Below, in pieces: positions 19,585 to 31,054 of a DNA stretch of 64,000 nt (position 1 is the first letter of the stretch; every line of letters begins with the position of its first letter). This DNA is from Hippasteria phrygiana (lineage: Eukaryota; Echinodermata; Asteroidea; Valvatida; Goniasteridae). The notes below the pieces were generated by a model. That model saw only the letters and a program-made list of their open reading frames with translations. It was not told the DNA's origin and made no database searches. The translations under genes were made by a program, and so were the position numbers. Location of the stretch: positions 1-64,000 of the forward strand of contig JAZGUH010000707.1 in the NCBI GenBank assembly GCA_037893225.1, written 5' to 3'.

Positions 19585-20731
19585 GTTGGCAGACACTACC
19601 ATGAAAAAGATCAAATGGGCCTTGGATCTCTTTCGTCCGTGGCAGGCTCAACGAAACAAGACTGCAATCAATGACCCCTCGTTTAACATCAGCCCCATCA
19701 ACGTGAGGGTCGAGGACATGACCAAGGACGAGTTGAACTACTCTATTGCTCGCTTTTTGTGTGAAGTGAAGAAACTAAATTGTGAGGACTATCCCGGACA
19801 GTACATGAACTGGTGATAAGCCTCCAACTGTACTTCGACACATTGAACCGTTCGTACAAGTTTCTTCAGGATGCAGATTTTATCCAGATAAAGAACACTT
19901 TTTAGACGGGCTGATGAAGGATCGGGCATCGGCTGGATTAGGATTCAAGCCAAAGCAAGCGGAGGTTATAACGATGGAGGAGGAAGAACAAATGTGGTCT
20001 TCGGGAGTTCTCGGGAGTGACAATCCTGCACAACTCCTACACACACTCATTTACCTACTGGGGCTTAACTTTGCTCTACGTGGAGGTCAAGAACATAGAA
20101 ATCTGCGGTCCGTGAATTCTCAACTTCAAGTCATTACTGACAAGAATGGTAAGAGGATCCTACGATACACAGAGGATGTCTCGAAAGCAACCAAGGAGGA
20201 CTAAAACACAGGAATATTAAGCCTAAAAGCGTCGATGCTTATGAGAACAGTGTGAACCCATCCCGTTGTGTCGTAAGCCTCTATGAGAAATATGTGCGAC
20301 TCTGCCCTGAAAAGAGAGCCACGAGTGCGTTTTACCTTCGCCCACTCGCCAAGCCACGTGATCAGGTTTGGTACACAGGACAACAACTGGGTCGTCACAA
20401 ACTGTCTCAAGTTGTTGCAGACCTCTGTAAGCAGGCAGGCATACCGGGATATCGTACCAATCATTCCCTGCGTGCGAGCGCCGCAACGCGTATGTTTGAA
20501 CACGAAGTGGACGAACAGCTTATTTGTGAGGTCACAGGACATAGGTCAAACGCGGTGAGAAACTACAAGAGGACAAGCGACACATTAAAACGTAAAGCGA
20601 ACTATGTGGTGCAGGGGATTTCACGAGAGGCCAACGTAAACCCAGCAATCCCGTCAACCTCGAGTAGCACGTGTACAGTGAAAAACGACCCTAAAAGACA
20701 ACTTTCATTGACTTTGAATTTCAACTTTTAA
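19585..20731 (+). pseudogene. Crypton-type tyrosine recombinase (degenerate)
   Basis: Tyrosine recombinases of Crypton elements integrate circular DNA by strand exchange. The N-terminal part (KKIKWALDLFRPWQAQRN ... ELNYSIARFLCEVKK) and middle (VISLQLYFDTLNRSYKFL, KQAEVITMEEEEQMW) match the animal Crypton/DUF3504 family. The catalytic boxes are LNFALRGGQEHRNLR (Arg), HSLRASAATRM (H-x-x-R) and GHRSNAVRNYKR (H/R and nucleophile-region Tyr). The frame changes near 19800, between 19900 and 19915 (with a TAG at 19902), and near 20195, so no continuous enzyme is encoded. An acceptor-like CAG precedes 19585. Domesticated relatives exist in animals, but the frameshifts argue against a functional host gene. 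Confidence 0.85.
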
Positions 20732-20972
20732 GTACCAGGGGTATATGTTTACATGTTTTGCGTAATGTACCACAGGCTCCTTTGTAAATTGATTTGTTTT
20801 GTGGAGTTTTGCAGTTGAAATGGTAACATTTTGCTTTAAAATGACAAGGCTTAACTTAATGTTTGAAGTTTGAAATGTTTAAATTATGTGCAGGACTTAA
20901 TATTTCCAGAGTATAAGTTTAAATTACTGAAAGGATACATTTTTGTTTTGTGTTCTGTTAATGTATTTTCTT

Positions 20973-21069
20973 GCTCCATTATTTTGCACGAATGGAGCCT
21001 TGGAGGCGACCGCACCTTCCTCGTCGGGGTGCTTTGCTTACAACGCTCCATTCGTGCAAAATAATGGAG
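20973..21069. repeat. Right 26-nt repeat and its inverted copy
   Basis: 20973-20998 is identical to 18265-18290 in direct orientation. An inverted copy lies at 21045-21069, separated by 46 bp, so the pair can form a stem-loop. Together with the left copy these bracket the recombinase locus. Confidence 0.7.
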
Positions 21070-21368
21070 TGGTTGGGCCCCGTACCTTCTAAGCTTTCTG
21101 AATTCTTAAGCAACAGTTGGCCTTTCCCTTCTATTCCTTGGGGAAATGATAGCCACCTGTCACTCTTCAACATAAAGCTGCGGCCGTTTGGGAATTACAA
21201 ACCGCCCAAATGCCCAGTACATTTTTAAAAATCCTTTTCATTCCTTTTTAATCCTTTTTTAACAAGAATGTTCGGTAAGTTTTGTACGCAAAATTTGGGA
21301 GCCAAGGATGGTGCTCGGTATAGCCGAATGTTCGGTATAGCGGTGTTTGGTAAAGCGGCGTTCCACTG
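21070..21368. other. No gene seen
   Basis: Contains a short imperfect repeat around 21228-21265 and GAATGTTCGGTA twice (21267 and 21327). No coding signal. Confidence 0.5.
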
Positions 21369-21579
21369 TATACCCAGCACGATATGGGGCAGAGCGGTAC
21401 CCCCCTTTTTGTCCCTATACCCTATACACTCTTCAAACTATTATTACCTAACGCATCCCCCCATCCCCCCCCCCCCCCTGGACATCTGAAAAGAATTCCT
21501 GAGATTCCGGGAACACAATGACCAACACAAAAGAGGGGGGGGGGGGGGGGTTCGCTCTGCCCCATATCGCGCATCATAT
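21369..21579 (+). repeat. GGGGCAGAG MITE, copy 1
   Basis: The terminal inverted repeats are TATACCCAGCACGATATGG and CCCCATATCGCGCATCAT. The interior holds GTCCCTATACC, CCTAACGCATCCCC, AGAATTCCTGAGATTCC and ATGACCAACACAAAAGAG with poly-C and poly-G runs. The frames through it are artefacts of these runs. Confidence 0.75.
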
Positions 21580-21590
21580 TATGAGTGGAA

Positions 21591-21835
21591 CATATGATGC
21601 ACGATATGGGGCAGAGGGAACCCCCCCCCCCCCCCACCTCTTGTGTCGGTCATTGTGTTCCCGGAATATCAGGAATTCTTTTCAGATGTTTAGGGGGAAA
21701 ATCTCAGGAATTCTTTTCAGAGGTGTAGGGGGATGTGTTAGGTAACAATAGTCTGGAGAGTGTATAAGGTATAGGGTATAGGGACAAAAAGGGGGGGGGG
21801 GGGGTATCCCTCTGCCCCATATCGTGCTGGGTATA
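21591..21835 (-). repeat. GGGGCAGAG MITE, copy 2, inverted next to copy 1
   Basis: Same family in opposite orientation, starting CATATGATGCACGATATGG and ending ATATCGTGCTGGGTATA. It has an extra AGGAATTCTTTTCAGA duplication near 21670-21720. With copy 1 it makes a ~465-bp palindrome. Confidence 0.75.
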
Positions 21836-22588
21836 GTTCCACTGAGTGCTAGTTTGTAGTCCGGTTCCCCGACCTGACAAATGTTACGTCAGGTACCCGC
21901 CACCGACAAAAACGCACTGCATCATAACGCACTGCAGGCAGCGCAGCTATTTTTAGATGCTGCAATAATAAAATAAAAAAGGACATTCCCCAAAAATGCA
22001 CAACGCCTGCACTGGCTTTCAATAGTGATATTGGGCATTTCGTCTGATGTTGATTTTTGACAATGCGAGCTTTGAATTAATGCAAAACTGCAAATGCAAA
22101 TACCCGAATATCAAGGGAACGTATTCGGAAAACTTCGGACGTTTTCAGAAACGGGAGGATTCCTCCCGTTTTTGGTCACGTGACATTGGCAGCTACCTGA
22201 CCTAATATTTTATTCGAAACGTCCTCGGATTCGGCTTCGACTTAGGATTTAAGAGCTATTGACCCCCCAACTTCAGGAAATGTAGCTAAATGTTGGTGCA
22301 TGTTCTGCTTCAAGAACATTCATTCGGTTGATTATGAAAGCAAAAATATGAATAGGGCTATTTCCATTTGGTTTGCTTCTTCAGTTATTCAGAAGTCGGA
22401 GATAAAGCCGAAGCCAATGTCACGTTTCGAAAAACCCCTTTGATTCTTAAAAAGAATCAGAATCATTTGGTCTGGGAACCAGACTATGCTACTACAAACC
22501 TATCAAGTACATACAAGTGTGTGTCACACACACACATATCATGTTGGCATACAATTCAAATACATGTAATTTGATAATTAATAATTTA
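21836..22588. other. No gene seen
   Basis: Ordinary non-coding sequence. A short self-complementary word (GGAGGATTCCTCCCG) lies near 22155. Confidence 0.5.
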
Positions 22589-22788
22589 TGAACACACTTT
22601 CAAAGTGAACAAAGAAACTGGCACGAGCGGGATTCGAACCTGCGACCTCCGGGTTACCGTACCGGCGCTCTACCAACTGAGCTATCTTGCCCTATGTTGG
22701 TGGTCTCCCAAATTGTCAGTATCTTTGTTCGAGTGGGCGCTATCCCGCTCGTGCCAGTTTCTTTGTTCACTTTGAAAGTGTGTTCAAA
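22589..22788. repeat. tRNA-like core inside an inverted repeat
   Basis: The segment starts AACACACTTTCAAAGTGAAC and ends with its complement, including ACTGGCACGAGCGGGA and TCCCGCTCGTGCCAGT. The left arm flows into a minus-strand tRNA-like unit (22621-22691; B-box GGTTCGAATCC). The right arm repeats the 3' SINE tail in reverse. The right flank (TTTCCCTTGTGG) continues the SINE tail seen at 483-540. Confidence 0.75.
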
Positions 22789-25094
22789 TTTACCTAGTCA
22801 GTTTCCCTTGTGGATTGTGTGACGTAATAATTTATGAAGTTAATCATCCATACAGTTAATTGGTTGTTATAATTAAATTAGTAATCTAATATAACAATAT
22901 AATATAACGATTATCATACACTGCGATACCAACATGTATGAAGAGCGAAGCAAGCTTTTATGCTCTCCCTGTGAGGACAGAGGACAAATATATATTTATA
23001 CAAACGTGGGACAATGCGACAAATATTATGAGACCAAACTGAAAGGACAGTATATGTAAAATGATACAAACATTAATACTGGTAACAACAATAATCTACT
23101 GACAAGGGACAGAACTGCTATATGATGATAGACATAATCTTTTCCTAGTTAAATAAACGATTTGATAATTTAAGCTATAAGTAATATGGACTAATATTGA
23201 CTTAGTACATTATCTTTAAATTCCTTTGCACATGGGATTTTTAACGGTAAGCTATTTTGATCAAAGAACGCGTGCATATCCCTTGCCCTATTTTTATCAG
23301 GTTTTGCAATAATAGAACGCCTGCAGTTCACAAGAGTGAAGGTGATCATAGCATGTGATCACAAAACTTTTGTTAACGATAAAAGGTATAATGCTGGTGT
23401 AAACAAATGCTTCTTTTGTCAAAACCACAGGGTAGAACTAGAAGCTTCATACATTTTTCACAGATGGGGGCAAGCTTCGCAGAAGCGCTCCTGGGCTACA
23501 AAGCGGTAAATGAGACCAAACCTCAGCAGTTCCGTCTAAACGTTGTTTTGTTAAGGGCGTTGTATTATTTCAGTTGTCACTATTCAAGTCAAACAAAGTG
23601 ACGTATTACACGTGTTTTTTACAAGGTTAATATATCCCGGTAGGAACCCTTTGTCATCAATTGTTATTCAAATCCTTGAGAATAAGAGCAAAAAAAGGGA
23701 CTGTACCTTCTCTTCCCCAAAGCCAAAGATGATTTACTCACTTTTCTGCACATGCGCAACACTTCGGTATTTTCCAAAATATATCGAGCGAAATGTTTTC
23801 CCCCCAAAAATGCGACATCTAAGGAAATAAAACGTCCATTTCGGAACAGGTGGTCCAAGATTGATGCCGTAAGCGAATTGACTTGAAGTATTTTCTCAAA
23901 AGTTAGAATGCGGGGCGACAGCTTTTCTTCGTAATTGAGAAGATTTTGTTCTAAACAGGTTTGTACCAGATCGTTTGTTTCTTGTGGCCTGTTTCTTGCT
24001 ACTATGCAACAAACATTTAATATGGGTCTTTTGAGGCACGGCACGAGACCATTGTGCTAATCGCTATTTGTGGGTATATCGTTGTTTCCCTTCATTTTGA
24101 TTTAGCTTTGGCAATATGAACGTGCACAAATCACTGTTAAAGCAGAATGGGTTTTCACTATTTTCTCATGGCGGATTGAGCGCAGATGTTCACAGGTTTG
24201 TAATTACATGCATATGTTCAATCACAGAACGCATGAATACTGTTTGTAACTGTTTTGTCAGCTGTACTAATGCTGTATCATAAAGTATACCTTTAATTTA
24301 GATCAACAGTGTAAGTGTTCGTTACTTGTGTTACAACTGTGACCCCGAGTTTTTTGTTCAAGTCGTATCGTGTTTGACACATCAACAAAAGCCAGTCTGC
24401 TTAGGCCCCTATATTGTTTTAAATTGCCTAGCCTGATATTTGAGTATACCTGATTGAAAGAAGTTTTTCAACAAAAAAAGAAAACAGAAAAAGTGGTTTT
24501 CAAGTTAGGTTCTTTTGCTTTGTGTAAATGAAAACCCATATACAACACAGTACGAATATGTTTAACGCAGGTGGCCATTTTCTAAGCGGGAGTTGGGACC
24601 TTCGTTCAATCATAGTGCCGAATTTGTTAATTTTCCGGTCAACTCAAGTATCATTTCTGTGTTTTTTTCTCATAAACCACCATAACTGTTGTGATCACTT
24701 TCAGTCTCACTTTGTAAATAGGCCAAAGTAACCACAGTGTGATGGGTTGTACGTCAGAGCGCTGTAACAATAGGGGGAGAGGGGGGAGGAAGGTTGTAAA
24801 TGAATTTAAAGCATCATTGCTTCATAATTGGTACTTACCCCTCCGCTTCTAAACTAATTTCCGGCGAAAAACAAACAAACTGAGGTAACCTTTTCCAAAA
24901 AAAATATTCGGCGCCCCATGCGGTAATTTCTGAAATGAATGGATTTGGGGTTCAGTATTTTAAAGCAAATACTGCAGCACTGTGACCTGTTTAAAGTTTT
25001 GTGTGCAAAGATGCTGGGAAAACAAAGAAAAAAATATTGTTCTTGTATACTCTGGTTCCCTGACCCTACTTCGACAAAACGGGGCAATTTATAG
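22789..25094. other. Long interval without a supported gene
   Basis: Mostly AT-rich. A 126-codon minus frame (24044-23664) has no recognised domain and no splice or promoter support. GTTTAAAGTTTTGTGTGCA near 24990 recurs near 50785, so the 24920-25080 segment belongs to a dispersed repeat. Confidence 0.5.
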
Positions 25095-25270
25095 TATACC
25101 CAGCACAATATGGGGCAGAGTGGTACCTCTTTTGTCCCTATACCCATACACTCTCCAGACTATTGTTACCTAACACATCCCCCTACACCTCTGAAAAGAA
25201 TTCCTGATATTCCGGGGACACAATGACCAACACAAAAGAGGGTGGGGTTCCCTCTGCCCCATATCGTGCA
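25095..25270 (+). repeat. GGGGCAGAG MITE, copy 3
   Basis: It starts TATACCCAGCACAATATGG and ends GCCCCATATCGTGC with the same interior order as copy 1 and without the long poly-G expansion. It is probably closer to the ancestral form. Confidence 0.75.
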
Positions 25271-26736
25271 ACTGGTTCGGGGAACTACATGTTTGGGGAA
25301 CTACTGGCTTCCACCGTTCACGGATGTCAACTGACCATCGCTGGAAATTGATACAAAAGTCTACTTTTCTTGAAAATGACAGCACAAAAGGTGCCATTTC
25401 CCCCCCCCCCAGCCCCCCCCCCCCCGATCCAAACCCGGGGATACGCCACTACTGGCTCAACTGTACACAAAATACTATTTTCTGTAGGGAGTTGGGCCTA
25501 TATTTCACATATTATTTAGACCGTGTTGCCATTAACCTGCTGGGTCTAACTGAATTTGGCTACAAGTGTGGAGCTGGGACCTTCGTTCAATTAGGTATTC
25601 AATTGTTATAACTGAATACCGGTACTTATTTGTTTACACTTTTTTGTTTCCATCCGCTCTTAATTCACAGTCTTTCTTTTTGTACTTAGATATTTCCAGT
25701 GTGTAATAAAGCTTACTTGATGCTTAGTTATTCATTTACTTGCTGTATACTTTCAGCAAATATGAACATTTATATCGTATAAATGAATGAATACATTTCG
25801 AGATCTCTTTCATCTGATACCAAATTCATACTTGAAGTTCTTTAAAGGTATAATATCTAAATTTGATAATGATCAAAAACCAAATTGAATAATTTCAATC
25901 TGAAGGCTTGCTATTTAAGTACCAATCCTCCTGAGAAATAATTCCTTCTGAAATGCTGTCATCTTCGAGAAAATTGTATCGGAAGAGCTCCCAAAAGACA
26001 GTCGCTTATTTTGATTTTAACAGTCGAAATAAGCTCATGTAAACTTCCGCAAAATCCCTGTTAAAACAATGATTAAGTTTTCTTGGCACTTGTTTGACGG
26101 ATTGAGCTCAAACCTTCACAGATTTGTTATTTCATGTATTATGTTGAATCTCACAAAGTAAGAACCTTGCCTGCAACTATGTTGATCTTTGCCGTTACTT
26201 AATAATTACGGAATTTCCCATCTGTCGCTTACATTTCAGGATCCTATTATGTTTCCCCAGTCCTTTGTGTCCGACTTGCATGGCTGCCTGCCAAATTTCT
26301 GTGACGCTAAATCTGCAGCTGTCTAGGCATTGTCCTAAATCACGTACTTGAGCGTTAGCGCCTCAGTGTTTGTTACGCTTTGTTGAATAAGCAGTTGTTA
26401 AGTAATGTTTGGAGAGATTGAAGCGACTTTCCTCCATCTGCGGTATGAATGCTTGATGTTTCACAATTGTATGCCACCAAATTTTGTAACGGAGAGGCCA
26501 TTGTATGCGCTTGAAAAGGTCGACACGTCTGGACGTGCAATAGCCTTTCCCTTACAAACTCTTGGCACACTATATTGTGCGCTCTTCCACTTTTGTGGAA
26601 TTTCCATAATGAAATGAACCATCCCCGCCTAGCTTTTTGAGGACATTTTGTCAACAACGGCCTAAGTCTTGAATATAATTATCTCTATTGTTTTGAAAAA
26701 GTCAAACTTTTTTTGTTTTTTTGGTTTCACCTCAGC
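25271..26736. other. Upstream flank or first intron of the receptor gene
   Basis: A CCCC-rich hAT-end fragment (GGGGATACGCCACT at about 25436) is present; the rest shows no coding signal. A pyrimidine tract and CTCAG acceptor end at 26735, just before the signal-peptide exon, implying a non-coding exon further upstream. Confidence 0.45.
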
Positions 26737-26821
26737 ATGTCAGACCAAACACACAGTGGAATGCTCTGGATTTCTTTTGTGTTTCTTCTGATGAATGCTA
26801 AATTCAGACACTCAGAAGCAG
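26737..26821 (+). CDS. Receptor gene exon: signal peptide
   Basis: ATG 26737 opens MSDQTHSGMLWISFVFLLMN, a short polar N-terminus then a hydrophobic core, as in a secretory signal peptide. It ends at a consensus donor GCAG/GTAAGT (phase 1). The acceptor TTTCACCTCAG sits directly before. The phase matches the next exon (28498), so it is proposed as the first coding exon of the LDLR-B/EGF/sushi receptor. It could belong to another transcript, since 1.7 kb separates them. Confidence 0.65.
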
Positions 26822-27262
26822 GTAAGTTTTTTTCCGGATGGATTAATTGATTGATGTAGCAACAGTATTTCCTACCAATTGCTTCGGAAAAAGTATTGAC
26901 GATGGGGCTAAAAATAAGATCGATTTGTTCAAGTAGCTAGGTTCAAGTTTAAGTTCATAATACACATGTTTTCAACAACTTGACAAATAACTTCAAACCC
27001 TTATATAATTTTAAACTCTCTAAAGGTTCTTTTTAACTCAAGAAATTGTATCACTCCAAAATATTAGCAAAAATCCAAAGCAATATTTCTACTTTTAAGC
27101 TCCCGCAAAAAATCTGGTGTTAATCTAAGAAAAAAAAATCATCAGGTTCAGGAAATACTCCAAACCTTTCCTTTTTCACACCAATGCACCATTTACCTAT
27201 CAGCTGTGCAGTGTCTCTTCCAGTTTATTGAACGGGCTGTAAATGACGATATCAAGTTATAA

Positions 27263-27577
27263 ATTAGAACAGAGATGTTTGCTCTTTTGCCCTGTCCCGA
27301 CGTACACTGCATACTCGTGCTTTCCGAGAGCCTGTGTGAAAAAAATTCACAGGCTTACTCGGGCGGGATTCGAACCCACGACTTCCTGCTTACTAGTGCA
27401 GACGTCTTAACCACTCGACCACCGAGCTTGCCGGGGTCAGCGGGTACCGCGTTATCCATCTTCTGACTGATTACGCGGTACCCGCTGCTGCATTGGTTCG
27501 AATCGGCCAGCCGTGTATACAGTGCTTCATATATTACGTCGGGACAGGGCAAAAGAGAAAACATCTCTGTTCTAATT
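27263..27577. repeat. Inverted-repeat element with a tRNA-Leu-like core
   Basis: Outer arms ATTAGAACAGAGATGTTT... and the complementary ...AAACATCTCTGTTCTAAT enclose GCCCTGTCCCGACGT / ACGTCGGGACAGGGC. Inside, 27356-27431 on minus reads as a tRNA: A-box TGGTCGAGTGGTTAAGAC, a TAG-type anticodon loop and B-box GGTTCGAATCC. GCGGGTACCGCGT and ACGCGGTACCCGC form a second internal hairpin (27438-27485). It lies in the receptor gene's first intron. Confidence 0.7.
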
Positions 27578-28497
27578 TACATCATCCCCCGACGCAAACA
27601 TTCCATCTTCTGACTGATATCAAGTTATTTGCAGGATATACTAGTATGATGTGCATTAATCCAGAAATGGATATTGTACAGACAGCCCCAACATGACCCC
27701 AGATACAGAGTGATTAATAACGCACTGAACCCAAATATTTCCTCCTATTTAGTTAGGAAATCCTGTGCATATAATTGGTTTGAATTTGATTGTTTGTATT
27801 GACAGAAAGTCTGTAAGTTTAGATACATTTTATAGCGAAGTTGATAAACAGCAGTGGCAGATCCTGATTTGGGGGTCTAGGGAGGCAAAATTTGACCTTT
27901 TTTGTAAAAGAAAACCCGACCAACCTCCCTTAGGGTAGGATAGCATACAAAAATTGTGTGCTTCAACAGTGAAAAGCAAAACTCAACACAAACCGTTTAA
28001 TAGAACAACAAATACAAGATATTATTAGCTGTTCTATTTCAACAGGGTATGCCTCATCAGTTATTATCAACTGCTTTTAGTGAGGGCCCTGCACAATTAA
28101 ACAATAAAAACAAAGAGCTTAAGTAACATGATACATGATATGATATGAATATAAACCACATTAAAACATAAGATGATAATATGAATTAAAATTAAAGGAT
28201 GTGATTGTAACAAAGGTAAACTAAATAAGATATAATGTTTCTAAATATTAACTAATCAAAATCAAACAAACTTAGAATTAATATAAAACGAGAACAATTA
28301 AGACTAATAAAGCAGTAGTTAATAAATATAAAATCAGTAATTAAACTATTAAAATAAATGCAAAACAGAAAATAAATAAGCAAAACAATAAAACTCAGGC
28401 ATATAGCATTCAGAATGACACAGAATGGATAAAAATACATAAGATGTTGTTCGATGTGAAATTCCTAATTTTGTCGAGTCACTGAATCCCGACGCAG
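27578..28497. other. Intron sequence, partly A-rich repeat
   Basis: From about 28085 (GAGGGCCCTGCAC) the plus strand is A-rich and resembles LINE 3' UTR in antisense, but no coding remnant is visible. CCATCTTCTGACTGAT repeats at 27458 and 27603. Confidence 0.4.
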
Positions 28498-28737
28498 GTG
28501 ATTTTGCACTGATTGCGGATCTGGAGAATGGAACCATTTACGCGGGATCATTAGGGAAGGGGTTGTCCGATATATCGCCCCTCCCTCTCATCGGAGTCAT
28601 ACGCCCTGTAGCGGTTGACTACGACCCAGTGGAGAGAATGGTTTACTGGAGCGATTTAGGCAGTTACCCGTTTTCTAGAATCTCCAGGGCACATCTTGAC
28701 GGCAGCAACCAAGTGGCAATTGTAGATGACCTGAATC
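28498..28737 (+). CDS. Receptor exon: LDL-receptor class B (YWTD) repeats 1-2
   Basis: A phase-1 exon between CGACGCAG and donor C/GTAAGT. It encodes DFALIADLENGTIYAG then DYDPVERMVYWSDLGSYP and ISRAHLDGSNQVAIVDDL. The YWSD box and the I-x-R-A-x-L-DGSN signature define blades of the six-bladed YWTD beta-propeller, an extracellular ligand-binding module. The acceptor's pyrimidine tract is weak, but extending the frame upstream soon meets a stop. Confidence 0.85.
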
Positions 28738-29757
28738 GTAAGTTTGTTATCACTTTACTTTCTATACTACTGGTCAAAACATTTCATAACAAGGGCGGAT
28801 CCAGGATTGTTTGCGTGGAGGGGAGGGGCGGGGGGGTTGAATTTGTTTCCGTACATTTGCCCAAAACAGTTTCTCAACGTTGGTGGCGCCATTTAACATT
28901 TTTGTTTTGTTTTTACACGTACACGCAAAATAAGACCTTCGCGCGGTTTTGCTTTTCTTTTCTGGTTTGCTAACGGTACCTCTAGGCGTAGGCCTTTAAG
29001 CGTAAGGAAAACAAATGGCTACTAAAGGTGGGGGGGGGGGGGGGGGGGGTGTCGACTCCCAAAACCGCGCCATAAGCGCCGGAAAAACCTGTAATGCTAT
29101 ATATAACGTACCGTAATCGCTGTTGTTACTGCTTTTATGTGGGTCTACTGCGTAGGCCTACTTTTGAATGTATTTTGAACATGCAGCATTATTCAAGGAA
29201 CAGCGTGGAGACATTGAAACTCATTCCCATCTGTATCTTCAATTTAAACTGAGTTCTTCACCCCGCCCCGTTCAAACCCTCCCCCCACGGGGCCATACGC
29301 AATGTTTCCGCAGGAGGGGAGGGGCTTGCGCAATTTCCCGATTCAAATTAGTATAAATTAGTATAAATTAGTATTAATTCAAATGTAATACCATTGCTTG
29401 GGGCTCAGCAAAATATTGAAAAAACATTGCGGGAAGGGGACCAAAGTTGAGGATGTATAGAGCGTGTAAGTTGACTTCGAGAACGTACGAGAGTTTACGA
29501 GAAACCGGACTTCCGGGCACCTCGAATAGGAGCTTCAATGTGTGAAGCGAGTAGTTTTCTTGAAATAATTTGTTTTGACGTTGTTCTTTTTACTGAAAGG
29601 TAGATAAAAACTTAGCAAAATTGTATTTTTCATTTCAATTTACAAAATGTGAACGATATATCAAATTAGGGAAATGGGAATCGAAAAAGTCTAGTACGTC
29701 ATACGTAGGCCTACGTCATTCGCCATTGTTCTGGTGGTTCACGCGCCAGTCTTAATA
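28738..29757. other. Intron with G-rich tracts
   Basis: Contains CAAGGGCGGATCCAGG and poly-G runs (around 28830 and 29028-29050), and a triplicated TAGTATAAATT-like word near 29350. No coding signal. Confidence 0.5.
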
Positions 29758-29868
29758 GAGTACCGAAGTCTGACGTCAGTTGCCCGGGCAATGGTTCTAC
29801 ACACATGCAGTTTAGAATGTATTCTGGTTCCAAACATTGCATTGATTGAGGTCATCACTTCGGTACTC
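29758..29868. repeat. Short TA-flanked MITE, copy 2
   Basis: The termini GAGTACCGAAGT and ACTTCGGTACTC are perfect inverted repeats, flanked by TA on both sides, as for Tc1/mariner-type elements. The interior carries CTGACGTCAG and matches 15250-15358. Confidence 0.8.
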
Positions 29869-30591
29869 TATAGCGTAAACCATATGCAGTGTATGTAAGG
29901 CGGTCATCGCATATAATTCGTTCACTTACGTCCGCAGCGCCAAAGGATGCAGTGTAGGGGTTTTGGGGGCCGGGCTTTCTCTTCCCGACAACGAGCCAAT
30001 CACGTTGCAACCTGACGCTCAGGTCAAACATTTTTTCCTACTTTTCTTCAATAAATTAGACAGTCATGCATGTTTTCATCTATTGTAAAATTTATTTTGA
30101 ATTTATCATCCATATTTATGGCCGTTTCATGGTTCAGATCTTCGTAAAAACAAAGTATTATAGAAAACAAAATCAACCACACGTAAAAGGCCTGGAAGTT
30201 CAATCGTGACCTCTATGCGCGAGACTTACGCGGGCTATTGTAGGTAATCGATTTGACTGGAAATTAGCCACACTGTTTTTTTTTTAATATCTTTTATAAG
30301 GGTTATAAACTGCATGCACATTAACATACAACAAATGGCGGGGCGTTTTCCTTTACCGATTAGGTTAAACAAACTGGAATAAAAATAGGACTTTTTGGTG
30401 ATTTATTAAAAAGAAATTGGGCGGGGGTGCGTCCGCACCCTCCACCTCCGATACGTGCCTTCTCACAAACAACACACTTAACCCCATATAAAGCCACTAA
30501 AAATCCTCATTGCGCATGTATTGGGTATTGGGGAGAATCATTTCCCCCCATTTTCCCATATTTGTTACAAAGCTAATTTTATCCCACGCAG

Positions 30592-30754
30592 TTCCGGACG
30601 GATTGGCTCTGGATGTCGAGGCAAGGATGATATACTGGACAGAAGGAAACATTGGATACATTGGGAGAGCCCGTATGGATGGAACGGGGAGGAAGGAGAT
30701 TCTTCTGGAAGACCTTGATAAACCAAGAACCATCATAACGGACCATGACAATGG
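30592..30754 (+). CDS. Receptor exon: YWTD repeat 3
   Basis: The acceptor CCCACGCAG ends at 30591. The phase-1 join gives LPDGLALDVEARMIYWTEGN and IGRARMDGTGRKEILLEDLD, a canonical class B blade. The donor AATGG/GTGGGT leaves phase 2, matching the next exon's single leading base. The long antisense frame here is a shadow. Confidence 0.88.
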
Positions 30755-31054
30755 GTGGGTATTTCTAAATTTCTTTTCTGAATTTAACTCGATTAGATTA
30801 GGAAATTGGTCACAGTGAATGCGCACGGAAACCGTGCATATATGTTTATTCGAATTAATATTTAGTACGATCATAGGCATTCTTGTTTACATACGGTACC
30901 AAATTTCATTAAAATCTGTCTTTCCTGAGACGATATCTGAGGCAGCGGAAAAGCTGAACATTTTTATGATTAACAATTTGTTCACGCAATTCTTGTATCT
31001 ACTTCAGTCTGTACCGTTATACTGGTATATTTTGTAAGTAAACACTGTGCGTGT
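30755..31054. other. Intron sequence up to the solo LTR
   Basis: AT-rich, no coding signal. It ends in GTGT (31051-31054), the target duplication of the LTR. Confidence 0.6.

Noticed and set aside
19541..20731. Functional domesticated recombinase gene
   Set aside because: At least three frame changes within the conserved domain make a functional product unlikely.
23664..24044. 126-codon minus-strand ORF
   Set aside because: No recognisable motif and no splice or promoter context.
30497..30880. 127-codon minus-strand ORF
   Set aside because: Antisense shadow of the YWTD exon at 30592-30754.
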